64,000 nucleotides of DNA, from contig CM070636.1 of NCBI GenBank assembly GCA_036346255.1, forward strand, positions 25,489,539 through 25,553,538, given 5' to 3'. Made by a program: the position numbers and the translations under genes. Under the pieces are notes generated by a model. The model did not search any database. It was given only the letters and a program-made list of their open reading frames with translations, and was not told where the DNA came from. Positions within the stretch are counted from its first letter, which is position 1; each line of letters opens with the position of its first letter. The stretch comes from Ampelocalamus luodianensis (Eukaryota; Streptophyta; Magnoliopsida; Poales; Poaceae). Positions 1 to 11,562 of this stretch are shown one piece after another.

Positions 1-345
1 CGCGCCGTTGGTCCCTCGACTGTCCAGATCTCTCGCTTTCTCTGTCGTTCCATTTTTCTCACTCGATTTGGTTTCCTTCCCCCGTGTAGTCTCGCTTGCT
101 TGCTGTTCGGCTCTATCGCTTTGTCCGTGCTCCCCTCTTCTCGCTCGATTTGCTTTCCTTCCCCCGTGTAGTCTCTCTCGCTCTCGTTTCGCGCGCCGTT
201 GATCGCCGCCGTGCGTTGCGGCCGCCGCTGCCTATTCCCTTTGAATCGCATCGGAGCCTATCGAATAGCATCGTCGGTCAAGATGGCGGCTGCCGTCGCC
301 GCTTCGACGAGGATCGACAAGCTCCGCGCCGCCGTCGCGTAGCTT
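1..345 (+). pseudogene. Gene 5' leader fragment with short ORF
   Basis: A CT-rich stretch typical of a cereal 5' UTR contains an imperfect direct repeat (about 57-100 and 137-183, both with a CCTTCCCCCGTGTAGTCTC core). An ATG at 283 in good context (AAGATGGCG) opens a 19-codon frame ending at 342 that begins MAAAVAASTRIDKL and is alanine-rich, like the start of many plant proteins. The following sequence turns AT-rich and intron-like. I do not recognise the parent gene. I infer a captured or truncated first exon; it could also be the start of a real gene cut by later insertions. Confidence 0.3.
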
Positions 346-2760
346 GATCAGATCAGCTGAGCCCCCTTCTCATCCCCCACTTCATCGGCTAGATCTAGGT
401 GGTCTAATCATGAAGTGAGAAGAAGGCGTGACAAGAAAAAAGAGGTTAGTACATGGACCATGGATTCCTTATGCCCCAGTTTTAAAGAAGTTCACTGTTT
501 TGCTTCCCACCCTTTTTATTTTGTGTGAGAGTTACCTTTCCATCTTAAGGCGAGCTTAGGGCCATTGATTAGACAATCCTGTACTGATCAGGAAACATGG
601 GTTGCTCTCCCGTGCTACATGCTGGCTGATATATCACGTGGATGAGTAATTAGATTTTTTGTGCATTCTATAATACTGCATTTGCTTTAAAATTCTTGGT
701 TGTTGTTGCTTTGATGTCTTTTCTGTGGGCACTAAGCTGTTGCACCCGAATACCTTTTTCGGGGTAATCTTCGGTGCATTTTAAAATTTCTGGTGTTTAA
801 GTTGATTCATGTCATTTGTTTGCTTGTTCTCCTGACAAACTCTCTATCACCTATGGACCAAAGCTTATCAGGAAACAAGGTCTCGACCATTTTATAAATC
901 TACATATCGAGGATCTAAGGTGGTTCGATCGAGTGGTCGTTTTCACTCGCTTTCGAGTTAGCATGCTTCATTCAGTATATTGATATAATAGTGTAATTTG
1001 ATTTTTATCTAACCGGGCCACTCATTTTATTATGTTGTCAACGTATAATGAGACTCAATCGGAGTGTTAAAGGTCCTATCAAGAAAGAAATAGCGTTACA
1101 TTCTCCACCAACCTCATAAATCTTGAATTTTGTCAAGGCAATCAATCCTATGGAAACGATTTCGGCAGTCTGATGTACCATTAGATTTCCCTTGTCCTTG
1201 TTAGCTGTCTTCCGATATTGTATTAGTATGCAGCATTAACTGGTGTCCTACAGCCTAAGGTGTTTGTTTGATGATTGTGTGTATTAGTTTGTATGATTTA
1301 CTTACCTCCCAGAGGTGAACAGGACACCTACCCGACTCTGGATGCCTTAACGATGTCTGCATCATAACAGTTTTTTAAAGGTGGATAACAGAAAGAAATA
1401 GAGTTAGGATTTCTGCATATATATTATGACGTAGGAAAGAAGAGGAATAAAATGAACCAAGTTTACAAAGTGCAAACTGGTTATGCCTTGTTATACTTGT
1501 TTTAGTTTGATGATCAGGGAGAAATCAATCATTTGTAGTGCTTGTGCTTTAGAGTTTCCATGTCTTTTAGTTTTCCTTATCTCTGCATTATGCTTTTTGT
1601 TTTCCTCCCTCTTCATTTTATATCGCAAGTTGCAACCATATTCTCCTACAAACTAGAAGAGTGTTTAAACGTTGATAATGTACAGCTTCACTCACTTGTT
1701 AATACAACTTGTTATGTCTGGTGACTAGTGCTAATTGCTGAAGGTAGCCTGCTGAAGCTATTTACCAAACACTGACCAAACCAACTTCAGTTCCAATGAG
1801 TCCTATGCTCCCAGTACATGCAGAGCCACAAGAGACCACAACGACTTCGACTCCTCCGACTAAACTTTACTAGGTTTGCACTGACTCATCAATTTAACCT
1901 GCTATTGATGCTAACTGATCATGGCAATGATACGTTATGCGCATACTTGCTGCTTCCTTTGCTACAAAGTCTCTCTCATATTCTTTACCAAACACAAAAC
2001 GTTCTTGCCCTGATGACTCACCACTTGCTGCTCAAACTGATGATGACATAAGGTGCATCCTTCACCTGCTTTTAGCAGTATCAGTTTATTAGGACCTCTT
2101 TCTTCCACATTGCAGCATCTTATTATTACCCCACTGACAGTGTAGTGCAACTAAGGAAAAAAGCCACATTCATCAATAAACTAAACATGGATTAGCCTTC
2201 CAGCATATGAAACACCAGGTCATGCCTTTGAAATTTAAAACACCTTTATCTACTCTTTGCCTCACAACTGTCATGTTGACATTTTTGTATTTATTTCATT
2301 GATACAGCAAGCTTAGGTACATGCAATACCTTCGAACGAGCAACTGTACCTTTTTTAAACTACGTCAGGCCTACCTTTTGTATGAAAGAAACCTGTAAAC
2401 TTGCATACTAATGTACACAAACGTGTTGGCTATTTCTTAAACCAGTCTGTACTAATCGTATGTATTTCTGTGACGTTCCGTCTTATGCTATATGTATTTG
2501 TGTTACTTTTCCGGTTGTCCTATTACGCTAATCCTCCCTGTTTAGTATTGTTTATACATGTCTTATACTTTCATGCCTATGTATTCTACAGATCAATACC
2601 AGACGATGCCTTACCTTTCCATAGATACCGTTATGTTACCGACGATGCATTCGCTTTCAATAGTACCGTTACGTTACCGTTACAGACGATGCCTTAACTT
2701 TATCTTTCCATAAATAACGTTACGTAACAATGTGTTCACGGTGAAAAACTACCTATATTA
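346..2760. other. AT-rich intron-like stretch, no gene
   Basis: No coding sequence can be supported. Around 1740-1860 an open stretch rich in Thr and Pro codons could be an exon remnant, but no splice pair makes a clear case. At 2597-2731 short direct repeats occur around the motifs CAGACGATGCCTTA and CCGTTACGTTACC, copied about 100 bases apart. Otherwise it resembles plant intron or intergenic DNA. Confidence 0.4.
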
Positions 2761-2859
2761 CCCTCATGTCAATGCACAAAACAATAAAAAAAACTCTTGT
2801 ACAATTAACTACGACGCTGCCAACCGAAGCGCGGCGTAGCGCGCCAAACGTTCTAGTAA

Positions 2860-3670
2860 CCTTAAAGGCCCGTGAGATTGGAGCTCTCCCATGCGCGCTA
2901 CGTCACCAGAAAAAGCGCGTCCGTCGGATCGCGTGGCTCTGGCCCGTCCGATTCGGCTCCTATGCGTCCTGCCAGCGCGCGGCCGCGCCTGCTCCACGTC
3001 GCCCCATCCGTGGCAGCCGTTCGATCGCGCCTCCACGCGCTCGCGCTCGCCCGATTCAGCCCTAGTGCGTGTCCTGGGAAGCGGCGCCCACATCGCCTGC
3101 TTCACGAACTCGCCCGGGCCACGTCTCCCCCCAAAAGCACGATCTTCATCTTCATTCCTCGCTCTCTTCGCGGCTCCTCTCTCGCTCCGTCCCGCACCGC
3201 CACCCCTCCGCTCGCGGCTTCCCCCGCCGCCGGTGGATCCTTCCCCGTCGCCCCGTTGGTCTTCTTCCCCCGGCGCTGCTCCTGCCCCGATTTGCTTCGC
3301 TCCCCCCCCGCCGTTTGGGTTTTTGCCTCGCGACCTCCGGTTCTTCCCCTGTCGCTCCGTTGGGTTTCTTCCCTGCCGCTCCTCCCCCTCACTGCTTCCC
3401 CTCGCCGCGGTCACTCCTTTCCTCCTGCTATTTCGGTCTCCTTCCCCAGCTACCCCCCTCCTGCGCTGTTTAGATCCTGCCCCGATTTGCTTCGCTCCCT
3501 CGGTCCCCTCCCCCCCCACACCCGCGCCATTTGGGTTTTGCCTCGCGACCTCCGGTTCCTCCCCCGCCACTCTGTTGTGTTTCTTCGCCCGCTGCTGCAG
3601 GTCCATCCCTCCCTCCCGATTTGTTCCCCCCTCCCTCCGCACTTTCTTGCCTTCACTCTCCAAAGGTGAT
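2860..3670 (+). promoter_or_regulatory. GC/CT-rich gene promoter and 5' leader fragment
   Basis: This is the most GC-rich block of the first 9 kb, almost all C and T in its second half, with CGATTTGCTTCGCTC-type segments repeated near 3290 and 3485. Long open frames occur on both strands but differ in sequence character and have no domain; they follow from the base composition and I do not call them genes. The block ends at a splice-donor-like AAAGGTGATTT near 3664 and is followed by AT-rich intron-like DNA, as for a 5' UTR exon and its leader intron. Confidence 0.35.
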
Positions 3671-3812
3671 TTCTACATGCTGCAGTCAATAGCCTCGGAT
3701 AGCCGGATTACCTATTTGGGTTGCTATTCGTCGTCGTGGTTCTGTAAAATATTGAAGATTATGTTTTTTCTATAGATTTTCCATGCTGCCTTGCAGAGTG
3801 AAACTCCGATAG

Positions 3813-5148
3813 TATGTTCACTTGGTTTTCTTTTGCAGCTGCATGTGGCTAAATCTATTTACTTGGTTTTCTTTTGCAGCTATGATAATCCGCGATACCG
3901 GCCCTCTACAGAAAAGCTAAGAATCTGAAATCTTAGGCAGTTTTAATAGCCCAAACATGGTGATTTATACATTTGTTGAATATATTCCCTATGATTTATT
4001 ATAAATTTACGTGTTCAGTGTTTACATAAGCTTTTTGGTAGATCAGATTGATGACTGATGCTTAACTTTGACAGCAAAATCATCCTCACCACTGGAAGCA
4101 TTCCTATCTGAATCTGATGGTGTTGTGGTTCTTCTTTACATTGATAAACATATAAACCAGGGCCAGTTATGTTTAATTAATAGCCTGTCATTTTTGCTTT
4201 CATGAGTGTAGCCAACACACTGTATGTCGCATGTGGCTAAACATTGATAAACATATAAACCAGGGCCAGTTATGTTTAATTAATAACCTGCTGTTTTCCC
4301 TTTCATGAGTGTAGCCAACACACTATATGTTGCATGTGGCTAAATATGTTCACTTTTTTTTTCTTTTGCGGCTACATGTGGCTATATCTACTCACTTGGC
4401 TTTCTTTTTGCAACTATGATGATCCGTGACACCGTCCCTCTACAGGAAAGGTAAGAATCTGAACCCTTAACAACTTTTAATAGCCCAAGCATGATTCTCT
4501 TATTGCTTAGATTCGCCGTTAGATTTTCTTTTGTATAGATTGCTTAAATTCGCCGTTATATTTTCTTTTGTATATATTGCTTCGCCGTTAAATTGTCTTT
4601 ATGCGCCATATGTTTATAGCTTGGGATTATTTCTACGTTTGTTCTTCTCATTTTTTTTTTATATATCTTTACAATATCTTACTATATATCTGTTTCAGAG
4701 CGTTAACTTCTGACATGGGAAATATTAGGTCGTATGGGCCACAATCACCAGTGTGCACTTTTCTTAACTTGTGCCCTTCACAGATTTGAATAGTAAGTTC
4801 TTTGATTCACCAAGCACTGCTTCGGCGTGCACTTTGCTTAGCATGCACCCTTCATAGATTTCAATACTAAGTCCTTAGATTCAACAAACACTGCTTCGCT
4901 ATTACAGTTTCAAATTTTGCCCTTAGATTTGTCATGAAACAATATATATGTACGCCATTGTAATTGCCTCATGAGGTTTTCCTGTGATGGATATGAGAAG
5001 AGGCTCATTGGATTTCCTTAGTTCCTGTAACCTCACTTGCCTCACAATGTGTTAAGTTCCATTGTTTTGTCCCTTTTAGCCTTACAGAAATTTATTTCAG
5101 CATTCCTCTTAATTTCCAATGAATCATATATCTTGCAGAGTATGTGTA
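3813..5148 (+). repeat. Segmental direct duplication, copy 1
   Basis: This copy matches 5181-6284 in order. Shared landmarks are the acceptor-like TTTTCTTTTGCAGCTATGAT, the CCGCGATACCG block, an acceptor plus an open block reading SSSPLEAFLSESDG near 4075-4135, and a block reading MGNIRSYGPQS near 4716. Copy 1 additionally holds a 103-bp tandem pair (4139-4344) absent from copy 2. Several blocks are bounded by acceptor AG and donor GT signals, so this looks like a duplicated run of introns and small exons from one plant gene, which I cannot name. Confidence 0.8.
4139..4344 (+). repeat. 103-bp tandem duplication
   Basis: Two adjacent copies (4139-4241 and 4242-4344) each begin CATTGATAAACATATAAACC and end at GTGGCTAAA, with a few substitutions. 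The pair lies inside copy 1 of the larger duplication and is missing from copy 2. Confidence 0.8.
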
Positions 5149-5180
5149 GCCAATACACTGTATGTTGCATATGACTAAAT

Positions 5181-6284
5181 ATGTTAACTTGGTTTTCTTT
5201 TGCAGCTGCATGTGGCTAAATCTATTCACTTGGTTTTCTTTTGCAGCTATGCTAATCTGCGATACCGGCCCTCTACAGAAAAGCTAAGAATCTGAACTCT
5301 TAGGCAGTTTTAATAGCCCAAACATGGTGATTTATACATTTGTTGAATATATTCCCTATGATTTATTATAAAATTACGTGTTCAGTGTTTACATAAGTTT
5401 TTTTTGTGGATCAGATTGCTGACTGATACTTAACTTTGACAACAAAATCATCCTCACCACTAGAAGCATTGCTATCTGAATCTGATGCGGTTGTGGTTCT
5501 TCTTTGCATGTGGCTAGATCTATTCACTTGGCTTTCTTTTTTCAACTATGATGATCCGCGATACCGTCCCTCTACAGGAAAGGTAAGAATATGAACCCTT
5601 AACCACTTTTAATAGCCCAAGCATGATTCTCTTATTGCTTAGATTCGTCGTTAGATTTCCTTTTGTATATATTGCTTAAATTCGCCGTTAGATTTCCTTT
5701 TGTATATATTGCTTAAGTTCGCCGTTAGATTGTCTTTATGCGCCATGCGTTTATAGCTTGGGATTATTTCTACGTTTGTTCTTCTCATTTTTTTTATATA
5801 TATCTTTACAGTATCTTACTATATATCTGTTTCAGAGCATTAACTTCAGATATGGGAAATATTAGGTCATATGGGCCACAATCACTAGCGTGCACTTTGC
5901 TTAACTTGTGCCCTTCACAGATTTCAATAGTAAGTTCTTAGATTCACCAAGCACTGCTTCGGCGTGCACTTTGCTTAACATGCGCCCTTCACAGATTTCA
6001 ATAATAAGTCCTTAGATTCAACAAGCACTGCTTCACTATTACAGTTTCAAATTTTGCCCTTAGGTTTGTCATGAAACAATATATATGTACGCTATTGTAA
6101 TGGCTTCATGAGGTTATCCTGTGCTGGATATGAGCAGAGGCTCATTTGATTTGCTTAGTTCCTGTAACCTCACTTGCCTCACAATGTGTTAAGTTCCATT
6201 ATTTTGTCCCTTTTAGCCTTACAGAAATTTATTTTAGCATTCCTCTTGATTTCCAATGAATCATATATCTTGCAGAGTATGTAT
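5181..6284 (+). repeat. Segmental direct duplication, copy 2
   Basis: This is the second copy of 3813-5148, high in identity by eye. The exon-like block with donor GGAAAGGTAAGA at about 5550-5586 reads YDDPRYRPSTGK between a CAACTATG start and a consensus donor. The corresponding block in copy 1 is at about 4413-4451. A paralogous short block (YDNPRYRPSTEK) occurs once more in each copy, so this exon-like unit is present four times. Confidence 0.8.
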
Positions 6285-7331
6285 GGATGATCTCTAGCCT
6301 TAGGTGCAAAATGATTCTCGCTTTAGTCTCGATAAGTTGGATATTTTTGTAGAGATTATTTTCGTAGAGATTCCCTTTCAGATTTTGATTTGTTACAAGA
6401 GTATTTTGGCTAGATAAACCTTATAAAAAAGATGCATCAGCTACGAGATCGATTTATCTTGGTCGACTTACGCGCTCATGTGCACCTATCTAGATTGCCT
6501 ATATTAATTCTTAGTCTCTTTGTTTCGTTAGGTACAGAAGTTCCTTGCAGTCACAATTTCTAAACTAGGTACAGATTGCCTATATTAATTCTTAGTCTCT
6601 TTATTAATGTAAGACTCTGGTTAGTAACATCTAGCATGATTTTTGAGTTACTAATAGAAGTTATTCAATCCCAAGCAATAATTGACCTGAGCTATGGTTT
6701 TGTAATTTCTTTTTGTTTATAAGCAGCATGTATAGTCTAGAATAGGTTTTGTTTATATCAGTTTGCTTTTCATGTTGACGCACAAAACATTGCGTTATCA
6801 GCCAGCAATCCATTGCTTACGGTGATGTATTGGCTATCTCAGCCCTGTTAGCCTTTTCAGAAATCGTATGTGCTAGGAATATGTTCCACTCAAATTTTTT
6901 TCTCAGTTTTTTTTAGAATCAGTTAAATGCTGGCCACCACATGTAATAAACCATTTCCCTTTATAGACCCAGATTTAGCAATCTTTTAGGTATCTGTGGA
7001 TGGAAGCCTATTAGATTTGACAAGCCTCAGAAAGTGTTAGAAGATCAAGAGTAGTATGCATTTACTTTTTTGTATCGATCATATCCAATCTCAGCAGTTG
7101 CCAAAGGTCAGTGCAATCTCAACTCTCTATTAGAAGTACAGTTTTAAGTTCATTGTCACTAAATTCTCTCTCAGTTTCTATTACAGGTACATTAGAGACA
7201 GATGAGTGTGAATGACCAATAATGAAAGTTACTCAACTTTTTAAGATCTGAGGCATAGAGGTGAGCGACCCCTGCTATTGCATATGACCATCACCAGAGC
7301 AAAACTTATGTTAATTATTGTTCGTATGCAG

Positions 7332-7383
7332 AGGAATTTGTAAAAGAGAACAAGCAGTTTGATGCTGTAATTCCTCTTTTAAG
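7332..7383 (+). pseudogene. Exon-like block of unknown gene
   Basis: Fifty-two bases between a TATGCAG acceptor and an AAGGTATGC donor read EEFVKENKQFDAVIPLLR without a stop. The codon content and both splice signals look like a real internal exon. The parent gene is not recognised. It lies about 950 bases before the Helitron-like end and fits a captured gene segment. Confidence 0.35.
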
Positions 7384-8285
7384 GTATGCGCATTTTCCAT
7401 CCCATCTAAACCCATCCCGTCACTCCAGCAACATGTCTGATCATAAACAGATCCACTCCATAGCTTATTTATCATGATATGCACTATCTTGAGAGATGTT
7501 TTAGTTGGTTTCTGAAGGGAACCCTTCTTGGTTTGGTGTGATATCGTACAATACTTTGGTTCTACACTTGCATTGCATATAGCTTCCCACGTGTCCTCAT
7601 TTTCTCCTTTAATTAAGGGACAACCATTGTCAGAATTCAGAGACAGATTATAAAGATGTAGATGTATAGCGTGCTTTACCTCTCTTGTAAATACCTTTTG
7701 TTTTAGATGCTGCTTGCTGTGAGAACAAATATGCTTTTGTTTTGTGCCAATCCAGCTATAATGCTAGACGGTCTATTTTAAAATGCGCAGCTTACTCTTT
7801 GGAGGCATGTGTACAACAAAAGAGTCATCCGTGAGAAATATCTAGAGAACCTATGCAATCTACGCCATATATCATATCAGTATAGGATTATTAAGGGAAT
7901 CCTAGGCACTCACCAGTCGTCGTAGACTCTTTTCGTTCTGTTGAATTTACACCTCTCTTAACTGCAACTAATGCCCTGTGCTGGTACTCCTTTTGAAGCC
8001 TTCGCTTATACACTCTAAACTGTTCCTAGCTCTTGCTGTGATATGCTACATATAACTACCGTTTTATCTACTTCCTAAGCTATTTGGTTCCTCAATATAA
8101 AACCATCTGTCGTTTGATATACTTCCTAAGCTATTTGGTTCCTCTATATAAAGCCATCTGTTTGATATACTTTGCTCTTTAGATATCTCCTGCTTCGAAC
8201 ACCTTTTCTTTATCATGTCACATAATACTCAGATTTTAGAACAATCTTTAACAAATTAATCTTTAAAAAATCTAGAGGCATTCAT

Positions 8286-8332
8286 ACCCGCGCCATTTGG
8301 CGCGGGTGAAACGACGCGGGTGATCTTCTAGT
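8286..8332 (+). other. Helitron 3' terminal hairpin and CTAG|T end
   Basis: A 10-base stem (ACCCGCGCCA pairing with TGGCGCGGGT) at 8286-8307 with almost no loop is followed by a 20-base spacer containing another CGCGGGT, then CTAG at 8328-8331 and T at 8332. Plant Helitrons end in CTRR after a hairpin and insert before T. The spacer is a little longer than the usual 10-12 bases. Confidence 0.65.
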
Positions 8333-9029
8333 TTCTGATAAAACTTGAGATGGGTAGTATGAATAGGTAATTCGTGCTACTGATGTGGTGGCTAGGGTTA
8401 GTCACCTCTAGGATGTTACTTATGTTATTAATTGTTGTCTCACTGATATTTGATCAATTAAAACTGTTTAGATAAAATTGCCTTCAATCTATTTAACTAT
8501 TGCAAATAAAATGCCGCTTTACGTTGAAAATAAACTCTAAAGCCATCTCCACTAAATCAAGCCTGCATGTAGCTATGCACAGGTTAGTTATTTATAAGTC
8601 TTGCGAGTACAATTAGTGTGCTTAGCTGCTTTGTCTATTTGCTGCAGAGGAGGTTGACCCCCAAGGGGTTAACGAGTGTGAGACCGACTTCGCCTCTGAC
8701 TTCGACGACTAGTTGGGCGTTTTCGGTCGGTTGCCTTGTGGGTAAGGGCAGCCAGTTGGCTTTTGTTGCTGCCATCTTATGGCTTATGTTTTCCATTGCG
8801 AACTTAACTTTTTGTATAAAGCTCAAGTGTATGTTGAATATGTTGTAAATTATGAAGAACTCGATAATGTAATATCTTGTGTATGAAGTTGATGCTTATT
8901 TTTGGACGGTGTATGTGTACTGCATTTTTGGGAAGTACATATTCACCGAGAGCGGGAAAATTTGATTTGTAATGCTAGGGCCAATGGAAAGGTAAGCATT
9001 ACAAATTAAAACGCCCAACGGCTCTCACA
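8332..9029 (+). mobile_element. Family C (Tekay-like) LTR, 3' fragment
   Basis: The sequence follows, with divergence, the last 700 bases of the LTR at 27887-32236: the GATGGGTAGTATGAA start, the GTTAGTCACCTCTAGG segment, the GCAGAGGAGG...CCCCAAGGGG block, the TTGCCTTGTGGGTAAGG block, and the terminal stem-loop at 8961-9010. It ends in CTCTCACA, matching CCTCACA there. No primer-binding site follows, so this is the outer end of a 3' LTR or a solo LTR. Its 5' part is cut off by the Helitron-like end. Confidence 0.75.
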
Positions 9030-10398
9030 CGAAGCAACCGGCTGAGCTACGCCCCGGCCGACGTTGTGTCTCTGATACCATGATCGGCCAACGTTGCCCC
9101 CTCGGCTCCACTGCCATGACCGTTGCGCTCCACTACAGCCCGTGTCGTGCCTACACCGTGTGCTTGGCCAACCTTATTAAAAAATACCATAAAAAATTCC
9201 AATCCAATTACAAAAACACTTCCAAATGCTAGCCGAATGCTAGCATGTGGCAAAATATCAATTCTTATGTTGAATAGTACGGTGTAATCATTCTATTGCA
9301 ATCCACTAAATTCTTCAATTTGGATTCAAACGATAAGACCATGTACGATAGAAATAACATGTTATTTTGATGCCAAACAACGTTGGTGTTACTCGTAATC
9401 TTTATTCCTTAGCTAAACTAATAAATCACAACATATAGATAGAGAGATTATGATGAAGCTCGAGGTCAAGCAAAGAGCATGAAGCAAACAACTCCTCCAC
9501 ATCCTCTTCCTTTCCCTATTTTCTGCTACCGCTAATGAAAATTTTTATGATGCATTGATGAGGAGTATGTTTAGAGACCTACTAATGAACTCATTATCTT
9601 AATTGAAATGTAATTCAGTGGGGCCATGCTATCATGGATAGACAGGCAGTGAAGGAAAGGAACATGCTCCTCCTCTTTGTTTTTATACAGAATAGAGGAG
9701 GTAGCCATGGTCGGTTCGGCTTGGCATGCTGGTTGTGGAAGAGCCACAATGAGGCAGCATGGACCACAAAAATGGGTTGTTGGGAGGGATTGGGAAATAG
9801 GGGATGTGTCGACATGGACATAGGCACATGGTCGTGGGCCTTGGCGGCGTGCAGCAGACGGAATTGGGGGAGGAGAATGGCGGCGACACTAAGGACAGAG
9901 AGGGGCAAGTAAGAGATGAGCACGAGCATCTAAGGGGCAAGGAGAACAAACCGGAATAGAGGATGGAGGCGGGGTAGGGCCAAGGCAGTCTAGCGACACG
10001 ACCCGAGGGAGGTGAGGTAAGTTTGTCATTAGCGGCGGCAACTTGGAAGGAGGGGGAACGAATTAGGAGGTAGGGAAGGAGGAGGGTGGTGTTGGGATAC
10101 TCCAGTAGGGAGGAATCAGATTGGAGTTCACCAGGTGAGGGATGGCGACGACGGCGGTGGGTTCGACCGGACTTGGGGAAGATGGAGACGCCGACGAGTT
10201 TCTGTGAGTGTAATATGAAATTGAGTGATAAGAATGAAGAGGACATTTGGGAACACATTTTGACGTGAGTGGTTTTGGACAAGGATGACCAGAGATGAAG
10301 TTATGCACGAAGTTGTGAACACGTTTCGACCTGTGTGCCAGACCTTGCGCATAGTGGCGATACTTTGAGGGCGGATGCACAAAGCAGTGATGAGATGC
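9030..10398. other. No supported gene; tRNA-like A-box at the left edge
   Basis: On the minus strand 9031-9060 reads GGCGTAGCTCAGCCGGTTG, which fits a tRNA/SINE A-box, but no B-box (GGTTCGA) follows, so only a weak SINE remnant can be suggested. At 9072-9081 TCTGATACCA is the reverse complement of a tRNA-Met primer-site core. The rest, including open frames around 9615-10380, shows no domain and is low-copy-looking DNA. Confidence 0.3.
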
Positions 10399-10674
10399 TT
10401 ACATAGTGATCTCCTGGCCTCTGCCCTGGGTGCTGGTGCTGACAAAGAACCCGACGAGCTTCTCGGCGAGCCTCTGCTCCTCCCAGAGGGAGCCCGTCGA
10501 GTTGAAGAACACCTTCATCTGCGCGGCCATGGCGTTGTACCTCGTCGGGAACCTGAATATCACCTCGTAGGCCTCCTCCAGGTTTTTCGGTGCCTTGATG
10601 ACTTGGATGCAAGGTCCTTGGTCGGCGCCTACATCTTCTCCAACACCTCGGGCGAGAGCATCTTTGGTACTCGC
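10399..10674 (-). pseudogene. Exon of a WrbA/FQR1-type NAD(P)H:quinone reductase
   Basis: Read on the minus strand from an acceptor-like TTCCTACAG, one frame gives VPKMLSPEVLEKM, then a stop and a frame change, followed by IKAPKNLEEAYEV, FRFPTRYNAMAAQMK, FFNSTGSLWEEQRLAEK and GFFVSTSTQGRGQE. This is the central part of plant flavodoxin-like quinone reductases (FQR1/WrbA): the FGFPTRFG-MMAAQ-K flavin-site region and the STG-QGGGQET loop. FMN-dependent two-electron quinone reduction is the known role of the family. A donor-like TATGTAAGC follows the last block, so the fragment kept intron borders and was copied from genomic DNA, not from mRNA. The first and last exons are absent. The stop and the frameshift make it non-functional as it stands. 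Confidence 0.7.
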
Positions 10675-11562
10675 TGTAGGAACTGGCTTGGTCCTGTCGC
10701 TAGGGAAGCGGAGGATGTCGACAACGAAGATAGAGGCGGTGAGGGAGGGTTGCGGTGCTGGGGGAAGAGGGATTGGGAGAGGAGGCCGTAGGGTGTTCAG
10801 GGGCAGAAGGGGGCACGATGTTTGTTTTTTAAGTTCGGGGGAAAGGCGAGATCCTTAGGGTTTCAGATAGGGAGAGGTGTGGCAGAAAACCTAGTCCCGC
10901 GTGGGCGAATTGTGCGAGGGAGAGGAGGGGCACATAGAATGCATCATTCTCACCTGTGCAAAGCCATCTCCCTCTCCACCACCTTCGAACCCACCCTCTC
11001 CCACGCTCGCCCATGCAAAGCCATTTCCCTCTCTCCACCAGCCGTAGCTCTCGCCCGTTCGTGATCGCCTCAGCTTGCTCGCCCATGCGATCGCTTGCGC
11101 GCCGACCGCACTGCCGGCTGTGGCACCAACCTCTGCTACCATCACATTCTTCGCCGCCATCGCCAATGAGGTCGATAAGATCTCCAGATCCAGTTGACAT
11201 GGCGGCGGCTTGTTCGTGGTAAGATCAAGCCATCTCGGTGAGTCACCGCCCTGTGAGGAGGGGGCGACTCGCGCGACGACTTCGGGTGGGGCAATGGCGG
11301 GGCCTTCAGCAGCGCTTGTTGGAGTTGGCGGTGCTCGATCGACATTGTGGAGGCGACAGCGGGGGCCCTCGACGCCAGGGATACAACGACGGCGATCGAT
11401 GATGCTATGGAGATGATGGCGGCATACGAGCTGATGGAATATAATGACATCACAGAGACGACGACGGCTCAGAACCCCAAATGGATAGAAATGTGCTCGA
11501 CGTCATCGGGAAGGGTGATTGAGTTACTCATATTAATTTGATGTTTGCAGAATTGTCAGATA
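10675..11562. other. GC-rich leader-like DNA, no supported gene
   Basis: The stretch 10950-11220 is CT-rich with imperfect repeats of GCAAAGCCATCTCCCTCTC and then an ATG at 11200 followed after MAAACSW by a donor-like GGTAAGATC. This could be a gene-start fragment like that at position 1. Open frames on both strands here reflect base composition. No domain is recognised. Confidence 0.25.

Larger units (their letters stand above)
1..8331 (+). mobile_element. Helitron-like element, 3' end present, 5' end not found
   Basis: The right end at 8286-8331 has the layout of a plant Helitron 3' terminus: a GC-rich hairpin, a short spacer, then CTAG followed by a host T. To its right the sequence becomes the 3' part of a Tekay-like LTR (8332-9029), so the element sits in or next to that LTR. 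I did not find a convincing TC-start 5' end, nor the left half of the interrupted LTR, so the element may begin before the window and the start given is only the window edge. Its content fits a non-autonomous Helitron that picked up genomic gene pieces: two CT/GC-rich 5' leaders, long AT-rich intron-like stretches and exon-like blocks with splice signals. No RepHel helicase coding is visible. An ordinary decayed gene locus that merely ends at a short Helitron is the alternative. Confidence 0.5.

Noticed and set aside
841..860. TCTCTATCACCTATGG as a possible Helitron 5' end
   Set aside because: It is not preceded by A and no left LTR half is found next to it, so it cannot be tied to the 3' end at 8331.
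2809..3775. Long open frames on both strands (up to 294 codons)
   Set aside because: They overlap in five frames in one GC/CT-rich block, are Pro/Arg/Ser-rich without domains, and look like composition effects in a leader region.
8618..8848. 76-codon frame resembling frames at 31763 and 40141
   Set aside because: The similarity is that of the LTR 3' ends themselves; the frame is not kept beyond short pieces, so it is not evidence for an LTR-coded protein.
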